Notes: generated from the letters alone by a model not told the origin. A stretch of 64,000 nucleotides of DNA from Variovorax beijingensis (GCF_007828835.1 NZ_VIVL01000009.1:235905-299904), one strand, 5' to 3'. Positions 25,420-34,553 are shown, numbered from the stretch's first letter. Numbers and translations: made by a program.

Positions 25420-26751
25420 TCAGCGCGCGAGCGGCACCGCGAAGCCGATGCGGGTCTCGCCGTTCGCGCTGGAGGCGAACACGCGGCCGCCATGCATGCG
25501 TGCAATGGCCTCCACGATCGAGAGCCCCAGGCCGTGGTGGCGCGCCGACCTGTCGCGTGCGGGGTCGGCGCGGTAGAAGCGCTCGAACAGGCGCGGCAGC
25601 GTCTCGGCCGCGATCGGGGCGCCGCGGTTCACGACGGTGAGCGTGGCTTCGTCCGGGCCCGTGCCGATTTCGATGCCGATGCGCGACGCCGGCGCCGCGA
25701 AGCGGATCGCATTGCCCAGCAGGTTGGAAAGCGCTCGCCGCACCAGGGACGCGTCGACGTCCGCCACGGCCTCCCCCGTGACAACGGCCGCGAGCCCGGC
25801 CTCCTCGAGCATGGCGTCGTGGAAGTCGATCACGTCGCGCGCCTGCGCGGCCAGGCTCGTGCCGGCCTTGACGCGCAGCGGCGCGCCGCGCTCGGCCTGC
25901 GAGAGAAAGAGCATGTCGGTCACGATGCCCGAGAGCCTGCCGACTTCCTCGAGATTGGAGGCGAGAACGGCCTGCAGTTCGTCGTTCGGCCGTGGGCGTG
26001 ACAGCGCAAGCTCGGTGGAGCCGACCAGGTTGGCGAGCGGCGTGCGCAGCTCGTGCGCGACGTCGGCATTGAACGATTCGAGCTGCACATAGGCCTTCTG
26101 CACGCGCAGCAGCAGGGCATTGAACTGCGTGATCCACGGGTGCAGTTCCCGCGCGAACGCCGATGCGTCGATGGGCCGGTTGATGTGGTCGGGCGTCAAT
26201 GCGGCGGTGCGTTCGGCCAGCGCCTCGAGCGGCCGCAGCCCGCGCCGCACCAGATGCGCGCCGGTCAGCGACACCAGCAGCGTGCCCAGCACGGCGGCCG
26301 CAAGCAGCGTCCATGCAAGCCGGCGCAGCAGCACCACGTCCCTTGCCACGTCGATGCCGATGCGGATCGAAAGCGGCGTGCCACCGCCCGCCTGGCCCCA
26401 CGTGTACACGAAGTCGCGCTGGATCCAGCGCCCGCCCGCGGGCGGTGCCGAGCGAAAGAAAACACTGCCGTCGGACTGCCGCGCGATCGACAGGCCGACG
26501 TCGTCCTGCAGCGAGAAGAAATCCTCCAGCTTGTGGCGCAGGAACGAGAGATCACCGTCCTTCTCGCCTTCCTCGAGCAGGTGCCGCACCAGCTGCGCCT
26601 TGTGGTCGAGCTCGGCGTCCTGCTTCTCGCCGAAGCTCCACGCCGTCACCAGGTAGACCGCGAGGCAGGCCACGCTGAGGCAGAAGAAGGCCTGCGCGGC
26701 AAACCAGGAGGTGAGCCGGTTGCGGATCGAATGCGGCCGTGCCGGGCTCAC
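25420..26751 (-). CDS. heavy-metal-type sensor histidine kinase
   Basis: A 443-residue membrane kinase of the CusS/IrlS/CzcS type. A first helix (about 18-40, AFFCLSVACLAVYLV), a periplasmic sensor of about 130 residues, a second helix (LLAAAVLGTLLVSLTG), HAMP, then the H-box DVAHELRTPL with His233 as phosphorylation site and a complete ATPase domain (NLLGNAIRFAA, HHGLGLSIVEAIARMHGG). The start is a GTG at 26751 whose GTGA overlaps the TGA of the response-regulator gene, so translation is coupled; longer in-frame readings pass through the regulator gene. Lying beside czcICBA, it probably senses periplasmic metal. Confidence 0.92.
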   Translation of the reverse strand: MSPARPHSIRNRLTSWFAAQAFFCLSVACLAVYLVTAWSFGEKQDAELDHKAQLVRHLLEEGEKDGDLSFLRHKLEDFFSLQDDVGLSIARQSDGSVFFRSAPPAGGRWIQRDFVYTWGQAGGGTPLSIRIGIDVARDVVLLRRLAWTLLAAAVLGTLLVSLTGAHLVRRGLRPLEALAERTAALTPDHINRPIDASAFARELHPWITQFNALLLRVQKAYVQLESFNADVAHELRTPLANLVGSTELALSRPRPNDELQAVLASNLEEVGRLSGIVTDMLFLSQAERGAPLRVKAGTSLAAQARDVIDFHDAMLEEAGLAAVVTGEAVADVDASLVRRALSNLLGNAIRFAAPASRIGIEIGTGPDEATLTVVNRGAPIAAETLPRLFERFYRADPARDRSARHHGLGLSIVEAIARMHGGRVFASSANGETRIGFAVPLAR

Positions 26752-27425
26752 GACCAGGAACGATCCTCGAGCACGTAGCCCATGCCGCGCACCGTGTGCA
26801 GCAGCTTGACGTCGAACGGATCGTCGATCTTGCTGCGCAGCCTGCGGATGGCCACCTCGACCACGTTGGTGTCGCTGTCGAAGTTCATCTCCCACACCTG
26901 CTCGGCCAGCGTGCTGCGCGAAAGTATCTGCCCGCGGCGGCGCAGCAGCACCACCAGCAGCGTGAACTCCTTGGCCGTGAGGTCCAGCCGCGTGCGGTTG
27001 CGAAAGCACTTGCGGCTGGCCAGGTCGAGCTCCAGATCGGCCAGCCGCAGCACGGTGGACTCCTGCGGCTTGCCGCGGCGCAGCAGGGCCTGGATGCGCG
27101 CCAGCAGTTCGGAAAAGGAAAAGGGCTTGACGAGGTAGTCGTCGGCGCCTTGCTGCAGGCCGTTGACCCGGTCTTCGACCTTGTCGCGCGCGGTGAGTAC
27201 CAGCACGGGCACGTTGCTGGTGCGCCGGATCGCCTGCAGCACCGCGAAGCCATCGATGCCGGGAAGCATCACGTCGAGCAGGACCAGCGCGTAGTCGCCC
27301 TCGGTGGCAAGGTAGCGGCCTTCGATGCCGTCGCGCGCGATGTCGACCACGTAGCCGTTCTCTTCCAGGCCCTTCTTCAGGTAGTCGCCCAGCTTGGGCT
27401 CGTCTTCAATGACCAGAATTCGCAT
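26748..27425 (-). CDS. OmpR-type response regulator, CusR/CzcR/IrlR group
   Basis: A 225-residue regulator with receiver domain (acidic pocket Glu7/Asp8, phosphoryl acceptor Asp51 in LLDVMLPG, Lys in DDYLVKPFSF) and winged-helix domain ending in EVAIRRLRSKIDDPF. Wording and length fit the heavy-metal subgroup. It precedes its kinase, overlapping by four bases, and is divergent from czcICBA with a 161-base gap that contains a perfect palindrome. It likely activates both operons when metal is high. Confidence 0.93.
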   Translation of the reverse strand: MRILVIEDEPKLGDYLKKGLEENGYVVDIARDGIEGRYLATEGDYALVLLDVMLPGIDGFAVLQAIRRTSNVPVLVLTARDKVEDRVNGLQQGADDYLVKPFSFSELLARIQALLRRGKPQESTVLRLADLELDLASRKCFRNRTRLDLTAKEFTLLVVLLRRRGQILSRSTLAEQVWEMNFDSDTNVVEVAIRRLRSKIDDPFDVKLLHTVRGMGYVLEDRSWS

Positions 27426-27461
27426 CGACGGATGTTAACGATGGGACAGGGCCCGTGGAGG

Positions 27462-27475
27462 TTACGAATTCGTAA
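27462..27475. promoter_or_regulatory. candidate binding site of the metal response regulator
   Basis: TTACGAATTCGTAA is a perfect 14-base palindrome in the region between the response-regulator gene and czcI. Heavy-metal regulators of the CopR/CzcR group bind TTACA...TGTAA-like dyads, and this site keeps the TTAC/GTAA half-sites. It lies 36 bases before the regulator gene's start and 111 bases before czcI. Confidence 0.6.
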
Positions 27476-27571
27476 TCCAGGCGACGGACAAAGCCCGGCG
27501 CGTTCGTCTTACATTGCGCGCAACCTGCAAACCGCGGGGGCATTGCAGACCGGCATGCCACGTGCCGCCGA

Positions 27572-27577
27572 TATACT
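27572..27577 (+). promoter_or_regulatory. -10 box close to czcI
   Basis: TATACT is a near-consensus -10 hexamer ending 9 bases before the czcI ATG. There is no good -35 box at 16-18 bases, as expected for an activator-dependent promoter, and no ribosome site between it and the start codon. Confidence 0.45.
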
Positions 27578-27586
27578 TTTTGCTCC

Positions 27587-27961
27587 ATGCGCCGCTGGCT
27601 CCCGATCTTCCTGCTGCTTCTGCTGCCGTTCCAGTTCAGCTGGGCGGCATCTGCCGCCTATTGCCAGCACGAGCGCGATGCCCAGCCGCGCCACTGGGGC
27701 CATCACGAGCACGAGCCGGACCGCAGCGCGGGCAGCTCCCGCACCGACGACGCGCAGAACAGCCCCGGCAACCAGCCCAACACCGCGCTCGGCGATTGCG
27801 CCGCCTGCCACCTGGGCCAGGCCCAACACCTGCCCTCGGCTTCCGATCGCGCGCATGCGCTGCTGCCGACGGCGCAGGCGCTGCGCGCCGTGACCGCCGA
27901 ACATTTCATCTCGCACATCACCGAAGTGCCCGTGCCTCCCGCATGGCCTCTCGCCCTTTGA
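27587..27961 (+). CDS. czcI: CzcI-like small exported protein
   Basis: A 124-residue protein with a signal peptide (MRRWLPIFLLLLLPFQFSWA) followed by YCQHERDA, a His/Asp/Glu-rich stretch (HWGHHEHEPD) and DCAACHLGQAQHLP. This is the make-up of CzcI, the first gene of czc operons in Cupriavidus, thought to modulate efflux; its mechanism is unclear. The Cys and His groups could bind metal in the periplasm. It directly precedes czcCBA, separated by 95 bases that contain a long inverted repeat. Confidence 0.82.
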   Translation: MRRWLPIFLLLLLPFQFSWAASAAYCQHERDAQPRHWGHHEHEPDRSAGSSRTDDAQNSPGNQPNTALGDCAACHLGQAQHLPSASDRAHALLPTAQALRAVTAEHFISHITEVPVPPAWPLAL

Positions 27962-28020
27962 TTCGGCGAGAGAACAACCCATCCCCCTGATACCCGACAT
28001 CAGCTGAGCTCTCGCCGAAT
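27961..28020. repeat. 12-base perfect inverted repeat between czcI and czcC
   Basis: ATTCGGCGAGAG (27961-27972) and CTCTCGCCGAAT (28009-28020) are exact complements separated by 36 bases. The first arm begins at the last base of the czcI stop codon. The RNA would form a long-looped stem between the two genes, which could slow exonucleases or adjust czcC expression. No T-run follows. Confidence 0.7.
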
Positions 28021-28056
28021 TCGTCCGTCCGTTGTTTTGCAACCCAGGAGAATTCG

Positions 28057-29376
28057 ATGCGCACGCTCTTCGTGCCGCTGGCCGTGATGGCCTTGGCGGT
28101 GCCCCCGGCATTTTCACAACCCATTGCCGGTTCCCACCTTTCGCCGATCCGGCACACGGCCGCGGGAACGGCGGAGCCCGCCGGCCCGCTCGACCTGCGC
28201 AGCGCGCTGGCGCTCGCACAGCAGTTCAACCCCGGGCTTTCGTCCGCCTCGCGCGAGCGGGAAGCCACCGATGCGGCCCTGGTGCAGGCCGGTGCATGGC
28301 CCAACCCGGTGCTCGAGGCGCAGGTGGAAGACCTGCGCCGCGGCAACCGCACCACCACGCTGCAGCTGAGCCAGCCCATCGAGCTGGGCGGCAAGCGCGC
28401 GGCCCGCGTGACGGCGGCCGAGCGTGCGCGCGACCAGGCCGCCTCGGCGCTGCTCGCGCGGCGTTCCGAGCTGCGCGCATCGGCGATCACGCTGTTCTTC
28501 GAAGTGCTGGCTGCGCAGGAGCGCCTGCGCCTGGCGCAGGACTCGGTGGGGCTTGCGGAGGCGGCCACCCGCGCCGCCGCCAACCGCGTGGCGGCCGGCA
28601 AGGTCTCGCCGCTGGAAGAAAGCCGCGCGCGCGTGGCCGAGGCCGGCATCCGCGTCGAGCTGCTGCAGGCCGAAGGCGCGCTGCGTTCGGCACGCCAGCA
28701 GCTGGCTGCGCTCTGGGGCAACCCGAACCCGCGCTTCACGCAGGCGGACGGCGCGCTCGACCGGCTGCCGGCTGCGGCGGGGAATGTGGAGAGCCGGCTT
28801 TCCGCGGCGCCGGTGCTGCGCCAGGCGCGGCTCGAGGTCGAGCGGCGCCAGGCGCTGTCAGACCTGGAACAGGCCCGGCGCGTACCCGATGTCACCGTGT
28901 CGCTGGGTGCGAAGCGCGTGCCCGCCGATGAGGGCATGGGCAGCAGCGACCGCAACCAGGTCGTGGTGGGCCTGTCGGTGCCGCTGCCGATCTTCGACAC
29001 CAACCGCGGCAATGTGGCCGAGGCACTGAGCCGCGAAGAGAAGGCGCGCGACGAACTCGCCGCGGCCGAACTGCAGTTGGGCGCCGACGTCGCGCAGGCC
29101 ACTGAACGCTTGCGCTCGGCGCGTGCCACCGCCCAGACCTTGCAGCGCGATGCGCTGCCCGGCGCTGAAGCCGCCTACAAGGCCGCCGCCAGAGGCTTCG
29201 AGCTCGGCAAGTTCAGCTTTCTCGAGGCGCTCGATGCGCAGCGAACGCTGTTCCAGGTTCGCAACCAGCACCTGCTTGCCGTGGCCGACGCGCATCGCGC
29301 GGCCGCCGAGCTCGACCGGCTGCTGGGCACCGGCGGCGAAGAAGAAACCCCGCATGCGGCACCCGCCGCGCGCTGA
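28057..29376 (+). CDS. czcC: CzcC outer-membrane efflux channel
   Basis: A 439-residue TolC-family protein with signal peptide (cut near PPAFSQP). The paired helical-barrel repeats are visible: LALAQQFNPGLSSASRERE and PNPVLEAQVEDLRRG in the first half, RQARLEVERRQALSDLEQA and PDVTVSLGAKRVP in the second, ending with FELGKFSFLEALDAQRTL. It forms the outer-membrane exit of the CzcCBA pump for Co, Zn and Cd. An AGGAGA ribosome site lies at good distance. Confidence 0.93.
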   Translation: MRTLFVPLAVMALAVPPAFSQPIAGSHLSPIRHTAAGTAEPAGPLDLRSALALAQQFNPGLSSASREREATDAALVQAGAWPNPVLEAQVEDLRRGNRTTTLQLSQPIELGGKRAARVTAAERARDQAASALLARRSELRASAITLFFEVLAAQERLRLAQDSVGLAEAATRAAANRVAAGKVSPLEESRARVAEAGIRVELLQAEGALRSARQQLAALWGNPNPRFTQADGALDRLPAAAGNVESRLSAAPVLRQARLEVERRQALSDLEQARRVPDVTVSLGAKRVPADEGMGSSDRNQVVVGLSVPLPIFDTNRGNVAEALSREEKARDELAAAELQLGADVAQATERLRSARATAQTLQRDALPGAEAAYKAAARGFELGKFSFLEALDAQRTLFQVRNQHLLAVADAHRAAAELDRLLGTGGEEETPHAAPAAR

Positions 29377-29393
29377 CAAGGAATGCACGAATC

Positions 29394-30692
29394 ATGAACA
29401 CCGAAGAAGAACGCAAGACCTTCGCCGAGCGCGTCGGCAAGAAGCAGTGGACGGCCATCGTGGCCGTGCTGGTCGTGGGCCTGGCAGCCGGCGCAATGAT
29501 CCTGCGCACCGCGCCGTCCACGCCCGAAGCCGCCGGGCATTCGGAAGCCGAGGGGCATGCCGATGGCGAGCACCATGAGGAAGGCGGCGCCGAGGGCAAG
29601 GACGAACACGGCCACGGTCACGGCGAAGCCAGGGGCCACGCCGGCGAGGAGCACAAGGAAGAAGAGAAAAAGATCGCCTTCACCGACGCGCAGATCCAGG
29701 CCGCCGGCATGGCCATCGAAAGCGCCGCCCCGGCGCGCATCCGGTCGTCGCTGCAGCTGCCAGGGGAGATCAAGTTCAACGAAGACCGCACGGCCCACGT
29801 GGTGCCGCGCGTGGCGGGCGTGGTCGAGAGCGTACCGGCCAAGCTCGGGCAGGAGGTCAAGCGCGGGCAGGTGCTCGCCGTGCTGTCGAGCCCGACGCTT
29901 TCGGAGCAGCGCAGCGAGCTTCAGTCGGCGCAGCGCCGGCTCGAGCTGGCCCGCACCACCTACCAGCGCGAGAAGAAACTCTGGGAAGAGAAGATCTCGG
30001 CCCAGCAGGACTACCTGCAGGCCCAGCAGGCCATGCAGGAGGCGCAGATCGCGGTGGCCAATGCGAACCAGAAGCTGCTGGCGCTGGGCGCTGCGCCCGC
30101 TTCTTCGGCCCTGGGCCGCTACGAGCTGCGTGCGCCCTTCGACGGCATGGTGGTCGAAAAGCACATCTCGCTCGGCGAATCGGTGAAGGAAGACGCCAGC
30201 GTCTTCACCATTTCCGATCTCTCGACCGTGTGGGCCGAGATCAGCGTGGCCGCGAACAACCTCAACCTGGTGCGCATCGGCGAGCCGGTGACCATCCGCT
30301 CCAGCGCATTCGAGCAGGCGGCCAGCGGCACGGTGTCTTACGTGGGCTCGCTGATCGGCGCGCAGACGCGCACCGCCACGGCGCGCGTCACGGTGACGAA
30401 TCCGCAGCGGGTCTGGCGGCCCGGGCTGTTCGTGAATGTGGAACTCGTTTCGTCGGAGGCAGAGGCCCCGGTGACGGTTTTGGCCGACGCGGTGCAGACG
30501 GTGGAGGAAAAGCCCACCGTCTTCCTCAAGGTGCCGGGCGGCTTCCTGCCGCGGCACGTGCAGACCGGCCGCAGCGACGGCCGGCGCATCGAGGTCTTGA
30601 GCGGCCTCGCGCCCGGCGCGGCCCATGCCGCGAGCGGCAGCTTCGTCGTGAAGTCGCAGCAGGGCAAGAGCTCTGCCACGCACACCCACTGA
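29394..30692 (+). CDS. czcB: CzcB periplasmic adaptor
   Basis: A 432-residue membrane-fusion protein linking CzcA and CzcC. One N-terminal helix (TAIVAVLVVGLAAGAMIL) anchors it; residues 46-90 are rich in His, Glu and Asp (EGHADGEHHEEGG, EHGHGHGEARGHAGEEH) and could bind metal. Lipoyl, hairpin and barrel domains follow (AGVVESVPAKLGQEVKRGQ, ELRAPFDGMVVEKHISLGE, TVWAEISVAANNLNLV). An AAGGA ribosome site follows the czcC stop. Confidence 0.94.
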   Translation: MNTEEERKTFAERVGKKQWTAIVAVLVVGLAAGAMILRTAPSTPEAAGHSEAEGHADGEHHEEGGAEGKDEHGHGHGEARGHAGEEHKEEEKKIAFTDAQIQAAGMAIESAAPARIRSSLQLPGEIKFNEDRTAHVVPRVAGVVESVPAKLGQEVKRGQVLAVLSSPTLSEQRSELQSAQRRLELARTTYQREKKLWEEKISAQQDYLQAQQAMQEAQIAVANANQKLLALGAAPASSALGRYELRAPFDGMVVEKHISLGESVKEDASVFTISDLSTVWAEISVAANNLNLVRIGEPVTIRSSAFEQAASGTVSYVGSLIGAQTRTATARVTVTNPQRVWRPGLFVNVELVSSEAEAPVTVLADAVQTVEEKPTVFLKVPGGFLPRHVQTGRSDGRRIEVLSGLAPGAAHAASGSFVVKSQQGKSSATHTH

Positions 30693-30701
30693 GGACGCCG
30701 C

Positions 30702-33700
30702 ATGTTCGAACGAGTCATCCGGTTTTCCATCGAGCAGCGCTGGCTGGTGCTGCTGGCCGTGCTGGGCATGGCGGCCCTCGGCATCTTCAGCTACCAGAAG
30801 TTGCCGATCGACGCGGTGCCCGACATCACCAACGTGCAGGTGCAGATCAACACCGCCGCGCCCGGCTATTCGCCGCTGGAGGCCGAGCAGCGCGTGACCT
30901 ACCCCATAGAGACGGTGATGGCCGGCCTGCCGGGGCTGCAGCAGACCCGGTCGCTGTCGCGCTACGGCCTCTCGCAGGTGACGGTGATCTTCGAGGACGG
31001 CACCGACATCTACTTTGCGCGGCAGCTCGTGAACGAGCGCATCCAGTCGGCGAGGGAGAACATGCCCAGCGGCATCTCGCCGGTGATCGGGCCGATCTCG
31101 ACCGGGCTGGGCGAAATCTATCTCTGGACCGTGGAGGCCGAAGAGGGCGCGAAGAAGGCCGACGGCAAGCCCTACACGCCCACCGACCTGCGCGAGATCC
31201 AGGACTGGATCATCAAGCCGCAGCTGCGCAACGTGAAAGGCGTGACCGAGATCAATTCCATCGGCGGCCACGCCAAGGAGTTCCGGATCGCGCCCGACCC
31301 TGCCAAGCTGCTGGCGCACGGCCTGACGATGAGCGACATCGTGCTCGCGCTGGAGCGCAACAATGCCAACGTGGGCGCGGGCTACATCGAGAAGCGCGGC
31401 GAGCAGTACCTGATCCGCGCGCCGGGCCAGGTGAAGTCGGTGGAGGACATCGGCAACGTGATCCTGGGCAACGCCGGAGGCATTCCGCTGCGGGTGCAGG
31501 ACGTGGCCGAGGTCGGCATCGGCCAGGAACTGCGGACCGGCGCCGCCACCGACAACGGCCGCGAGGTGGTGCTGGGCACGGTGTTCATGCTGATCGGGGA
31601 GAACAGCCGCACCGTCTCGCAGGCGGTCGACAAAAAGATGCAGCAGATCAACCGCACGCTGCCCGCGGGCGTGAAGGCCGTCACCGTGTACGACCGCACG
31701 GTGCTGGTCGACAAGGCCATCGCCACGGTGAAGAAGAACCTGTTCGAGGGCGCGGTGCTGGTGATTGCCGTGCTGTTCCTGTTCCTCGGCAACCTGCGCG
31801 CGGCGCTGATCACCGCGCTGGTGATTCCGCTGTCGATGCTCTTCACCTTCACCGGCATGGTGAACCAGAAGGTCAGCGCCAACCTCATGAGCCTGGGCGC
31901 GCTGGACTTCGGCATCATCATCGACGGCGCGGTGGTGATCGTGGAGAACTGCGTGCGGCGCCTCGCCCATGCGCAGGCCAGGCATGGGCGGGCGCTGACG
32001 CGCAGCGACCGCTTCCACGAGGTGTTCGCGGCCTCGCAGGAGGCGCGGCGCCCGCTGCTGTTCGGCCAGCTGATCATCATGGTCGTGTACCTGCCGATCT
32101 TTGCGCTCGCGGGCGTCGAGGGCAAGTTGTTCCACCCGATGGCTTTCACCGTGGTGATCGCGCTGCTGGGCGCGATGATCCTGTCGATCACCTTCATTCC
32201 CGCGGCCGTGGCGCTCTTCATCGGCCACAAGGTGAGCGAAAAGGAGAACCGGCTGATGCAGTGGGCCCGGCGCGGCTACGAACCGCTGCTGGCGCGCGCG
32301 ATGGCGGCCAGGCCGCTGGTCATCACCATCGCGGTGGTGGCGGTGCTGCTCTCGGGCCTGCTGGCCACGCGCCTGGGCACGGAGTTCGTGCCGAGCCTCG
32401 GCGAGGGCGACTTCGCGATCCAGGCGCTGCGCATCCCGGGCACCAGCCTCACGCAGTCGGTCGAGATGCAGAAGCAGATCGAACGCACGCTGAAGGCGAA
32501 GTTCCCGGAGATCGAGCGCGTGTTCGCGCGCACCGGCACGGCCGAGATCGCGTCGGACCCGATGCCGCCGAACATTTCCGACGGCTACATCATGCTGAAG
32601 CCGGAGAGCGAGTGGCCCGAGCCACGCCGCACGCGCGCCGAACTGCTGGCTGCCGTGCAGCAAGAGGTCGAGAAGCTGCCGGGCAACAACTACGAGTTCT
32701 CGCAGCCGATCCAGCTGCGCTTCAACGAGCTGATCTCGGGCGTGCGCAGCGACGTGGCCGTGAAGATCTTCGGCGACGACATGGAGGTGCTGGATAAGAC
32801 GGCGGCCGAGGTGTCGCAAACCCTGGGCAGGATCCCCGGCGCCGCCGAAGTGAAGGTCGAGCAGACCAGCGGCCTGCCGATGCTCACGGTGAACATCGAC
32901 CGCGGCAAGACCGCGCGCTACGGCCTCAACGTGGGCGATGTGCAGGACGCGGTCTCCATCGCGGTGGGCGGGCGCGAGGCGGGCACGCTGTTCGATGGCG
33001 ACCGGCGCTTCGGCATCATCGTGCGGCTGCCCGAGGACCTGCGCACCGACCTGGAGGCGATCAAGCGCCTGCCGGTGGCGCTGCCCGTGGGCGCGGGCGC
33101 GCAGGCGCCGCAGCGCGCCAGCTTCATCCCGCTCGGCGAAGTCGCCACGCTGGAGCTTGCGCCGGGCCCGAACCAGGTGAGTCGCGAGGACGGCAAGCGC
33201 CGCATCGTGGTGAGCGCCAACGTGCGCGGCCGCGACCTCGGTTCCTTCGTGGCCGAGGCCGAGGAAGCGATGCGCAAGGTGAGCATTCCGCCGGGCTACT
33301 GGACCGCATGGGGCGGCCAGTACGAGAACCTGGCGTCGGCCACCGACCGGCTGCAGGTGGTGGTGCCGGTGTCGCTGCTGCTGGTGTTCACGCTGCTGTT
33401 CGCGATGTTCGGCAACCTGAAGGACGGGCTGCTGGTGTTCACCGGCATTCCGTTCGCGCTCACGGGCGGCATCGTCGCGCTGTGGCTGCGCGGCATCCCG
33501 CTGTCGATCTCGGCGGCGGTGGGCTTCATCGCGCTGTCGGGCGTGGCGGTGCTCAACGGGCTGGTGATGATCTCGTTCATCCGCAAACTGCGCGAAGGCG
33601 GGCTGCCGCTCAATGCGGCGATCCGCGAAGGCGCGCTCACGCGGCTGCGGCCGGTGCTGATGACTGCGCTGGTCGCGTCGCTGGGCTTCGTGCCGATGGC

Positions 33701-33863
33701 CATCGCCACCGGCACCGGCGCCGAGGTGCAGCGCCCGCTGGCCACGGTGGTGATCGGCGGCATCCTGTCATCGACCGTGCTGACGCTGCTGGTGCTGCCG
33801 CTGCTCTATCGCATCGCGCACCGGCGCGATGATGATGATCAGGCCGGCCCGCTCAGCGCCTGA
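30702..33863 (+). CDS. czcA: CzcA heavy-metal RND pump
   Basis: A 1053-residue proton-driven RND transporter. The N-terminus FERVIRFSIEQRWLVLL and the following helix are typical of heavy-metal members. The transmembrane proton-relay residues Asp402, Asp408 and Glu415 (in ALDFGIIIDGAVVIVE) stand at the same numbers as in Cupriavidus CzcA. Two large periplasmic loops and twelve helices are complete. With CzcB and CzcC it would expel Co, Zn and Cd. Its last 11 bases overlap the converging mog gene. Confidence 0.95.
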   Translation: MFERVIRFSIEQRWLVLLAVLGMAALGIFSYQKLPIDAVPDITNVQVQINTAAPGYSPLEAEQRVTYPIETVMAGLPGLQQTRSLSRYGLSQVTVIFEDGTDIYFARQLVNERIQSARENMPSGISPVIGPISTGLGEIYLWTVEAEEGAKKADGKPYTPTDLREIQDWIIKPQLRNVKGVTEINSIGGHAKEFRIAPDPAKLLAHGLTMSDIVLALERNNANVGAGYIEKRGEQYLIRAPGQVKSVEDIGNVILGNAGGIPLRVQDVAEVGIGQELRTGAATDNGREVVLGTVFMLIGENSRTVSQAVDKKMQQINRTLPAGVKAVTVYDRTVLVDKAIATVKKNLFEGAVLVIAVLFLFLGNLRAALITALVIPLSMLFTFTGMVNQKVSANLMSLGALDFGIIIDGAVVIVENCVRRLAHAQARHGRALTRSDRFHEVFAASQEARRPLLFGQLIIMVVYLPIFALAGVEGKLFHPMAFTVVIALLGAMILSITFIPAAVALFIGHKVSEKENRLMQWARRGYEPLLARAMAARPLVITIAVVAVLLSGLLATRLGTEFVPSLGEGDFAIQALRIPGTSLTQSVEMQKQIERTLKAKFPEIERVFARTGTAEIASDPMPPNISDGYIMLKPESEWPEPRRTRAELLAAVQQEVEKLPGNNYEFSQPIQLRFNELISGVRSDVAVKIFGDDMEVLDKTAAEVSQTLGRIPGAAEVKVEQTSGLPMLTVNIDRGKTARYGLNVGDVQDAVSIAVGGREAGTLFDGDRRFGIIVRLPEDLRTDLEAIKRLPVALPVGAGAQAPQRASFIPLGEVATLELAPGPNQVSREDGKRRIVVSANVRGRDLGSFVAEAEEAMRKVSIPPGYWTAWGGQYENLASATDRLQVVVPVSLLLVFTLLFAMFGNLKDGLLVFTGIPFALTGGIVALWLRGIPLSISAAVGFIALSGVAVLNGLVMISFIRKLREGGLPLNAAIREGALTRLRPVLMTALVASLGFVPMAIATGTGAEVQRPLATVVIGGILSSTVLTLLVLPLLYRIAHRRDDDDQAGPLSA

Positions 33864-34437
33864 TGGCCGACTTGGGCCGGAAGGCCTTGCAGACCGTGTC
33901 GTCCGTCTCCAGGTACGGTCCGCCGATCAGGTCGATGCAGTAGGGCACCGCCGCGAAGATGCCGGGCACGACCTGCACGCCTTCGGTGTCCTTGAGTCCT
34001 TCGAGCGTTTCCGCGATCGACTTCGGCTGCCCCGGCAGGTTGATGATCAGGCTCTTGTCGCGGATCACCGCCACCTGGCGCGAAAGGATCGCGGTGGGCA
34101 CGAAGCGCAGGCTGATCTGGCGCATCTGCTCGCCGAAGCCCGGCATTTCCTTGTGGGCCACGGCCAGCGTGGCCTCGGGCGTCACGTCGCGCAGGGCCGG
34201 GCCGGTGCCGCCGGTGGTCAGCACCAGCGAGCAGCCGGCGTTGACCAGCTCGATCAGCGTGGCGCTGATGAGGGCCGCTTCGTCGGGGATCAGCCGGGCC
34301 TCGAAATCGATCGGGTTTTTCAGCGCCCGGGCTAGCCATTCCTTCAGCGAGGGCAGGCCCTTGTCCTCGTAGGTGCCGCTGGAGGCGCGGTCGCTGATGG
34401 AGACGATGCCGATGCGGACGGGGGCGGGTGTGGTCAT
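33853..34437 (-). CDS. mog: molybdopterin adenylyltransferase (MogA)
   Basis: A 194-residue enzyme that adenylylates molybdopterin before molybdenum insertion. Motifs: RIGIVSISDRASSGTYEDKG at the start, LVLTTGGTGPALRDVTPEA (nucleotide-binding TGGTG), MRQISLRFVPTAILSRQ and LPGQPKSIAETLEGL. The ATG at 34437 is chosen because a longer in-frame reading to 34611 runs through a repeat element and into darP. The nitrate reductase elsewhere in the window needs this cofactor. Confidence 0.94.
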   Translation of the reverse strand: MTTPAPVRIGIVSISDRASSGTYEDKGLPSLKEWLARALKNPIDFEARLIPDEAALISATLIELVNAGCSLVLTTGGTGPALRDVTPEATLAVAHKEMPGFGEQMRQISLRFVPTAILSRQVAVIRDKSLIINLPGQPKSIAETLEGLKDTEGVQVVPGIFAAVPYCIDLIGGPYLETDDTVCKAFRPKSAIRR

Positions 34438-34446
34438 GGTGTTGCT

Positions 34447-34553
34447 CCTTCCCCTTCCGGGGGAAGGTTGGGATGGGGGCGCGCAGAGCGCCCGATGGTG
34501 GCGCCGCTTGCCCCCACCCCGGCCCTCCCCCGGGAGGGGAGGGAGAAAGACGG
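34447..34553. repeat. intergenic repeat with three stem-loops
   Basis: Between darP and mog three palindromes follow one another: CCTTCCCC/GGGGAAGG (34447-34454, 34460-34467), GGGCGC/GCGCCC (34477-34482, 34488-34493) and CCCTCCC/GGGAGGG (34523-34529, 34532-34538). The composition and spacing are those of dispersed palindromic elements in GC-rich proteobacteria. It could also end the darP transcript. Confidence 0.65.

Noticed and set aside
29175..32819. 1214-residue frame antisense to czcCBA
   Set aside because: Low-complexity, His/Arg-rich shadow of three well-recognised genes.
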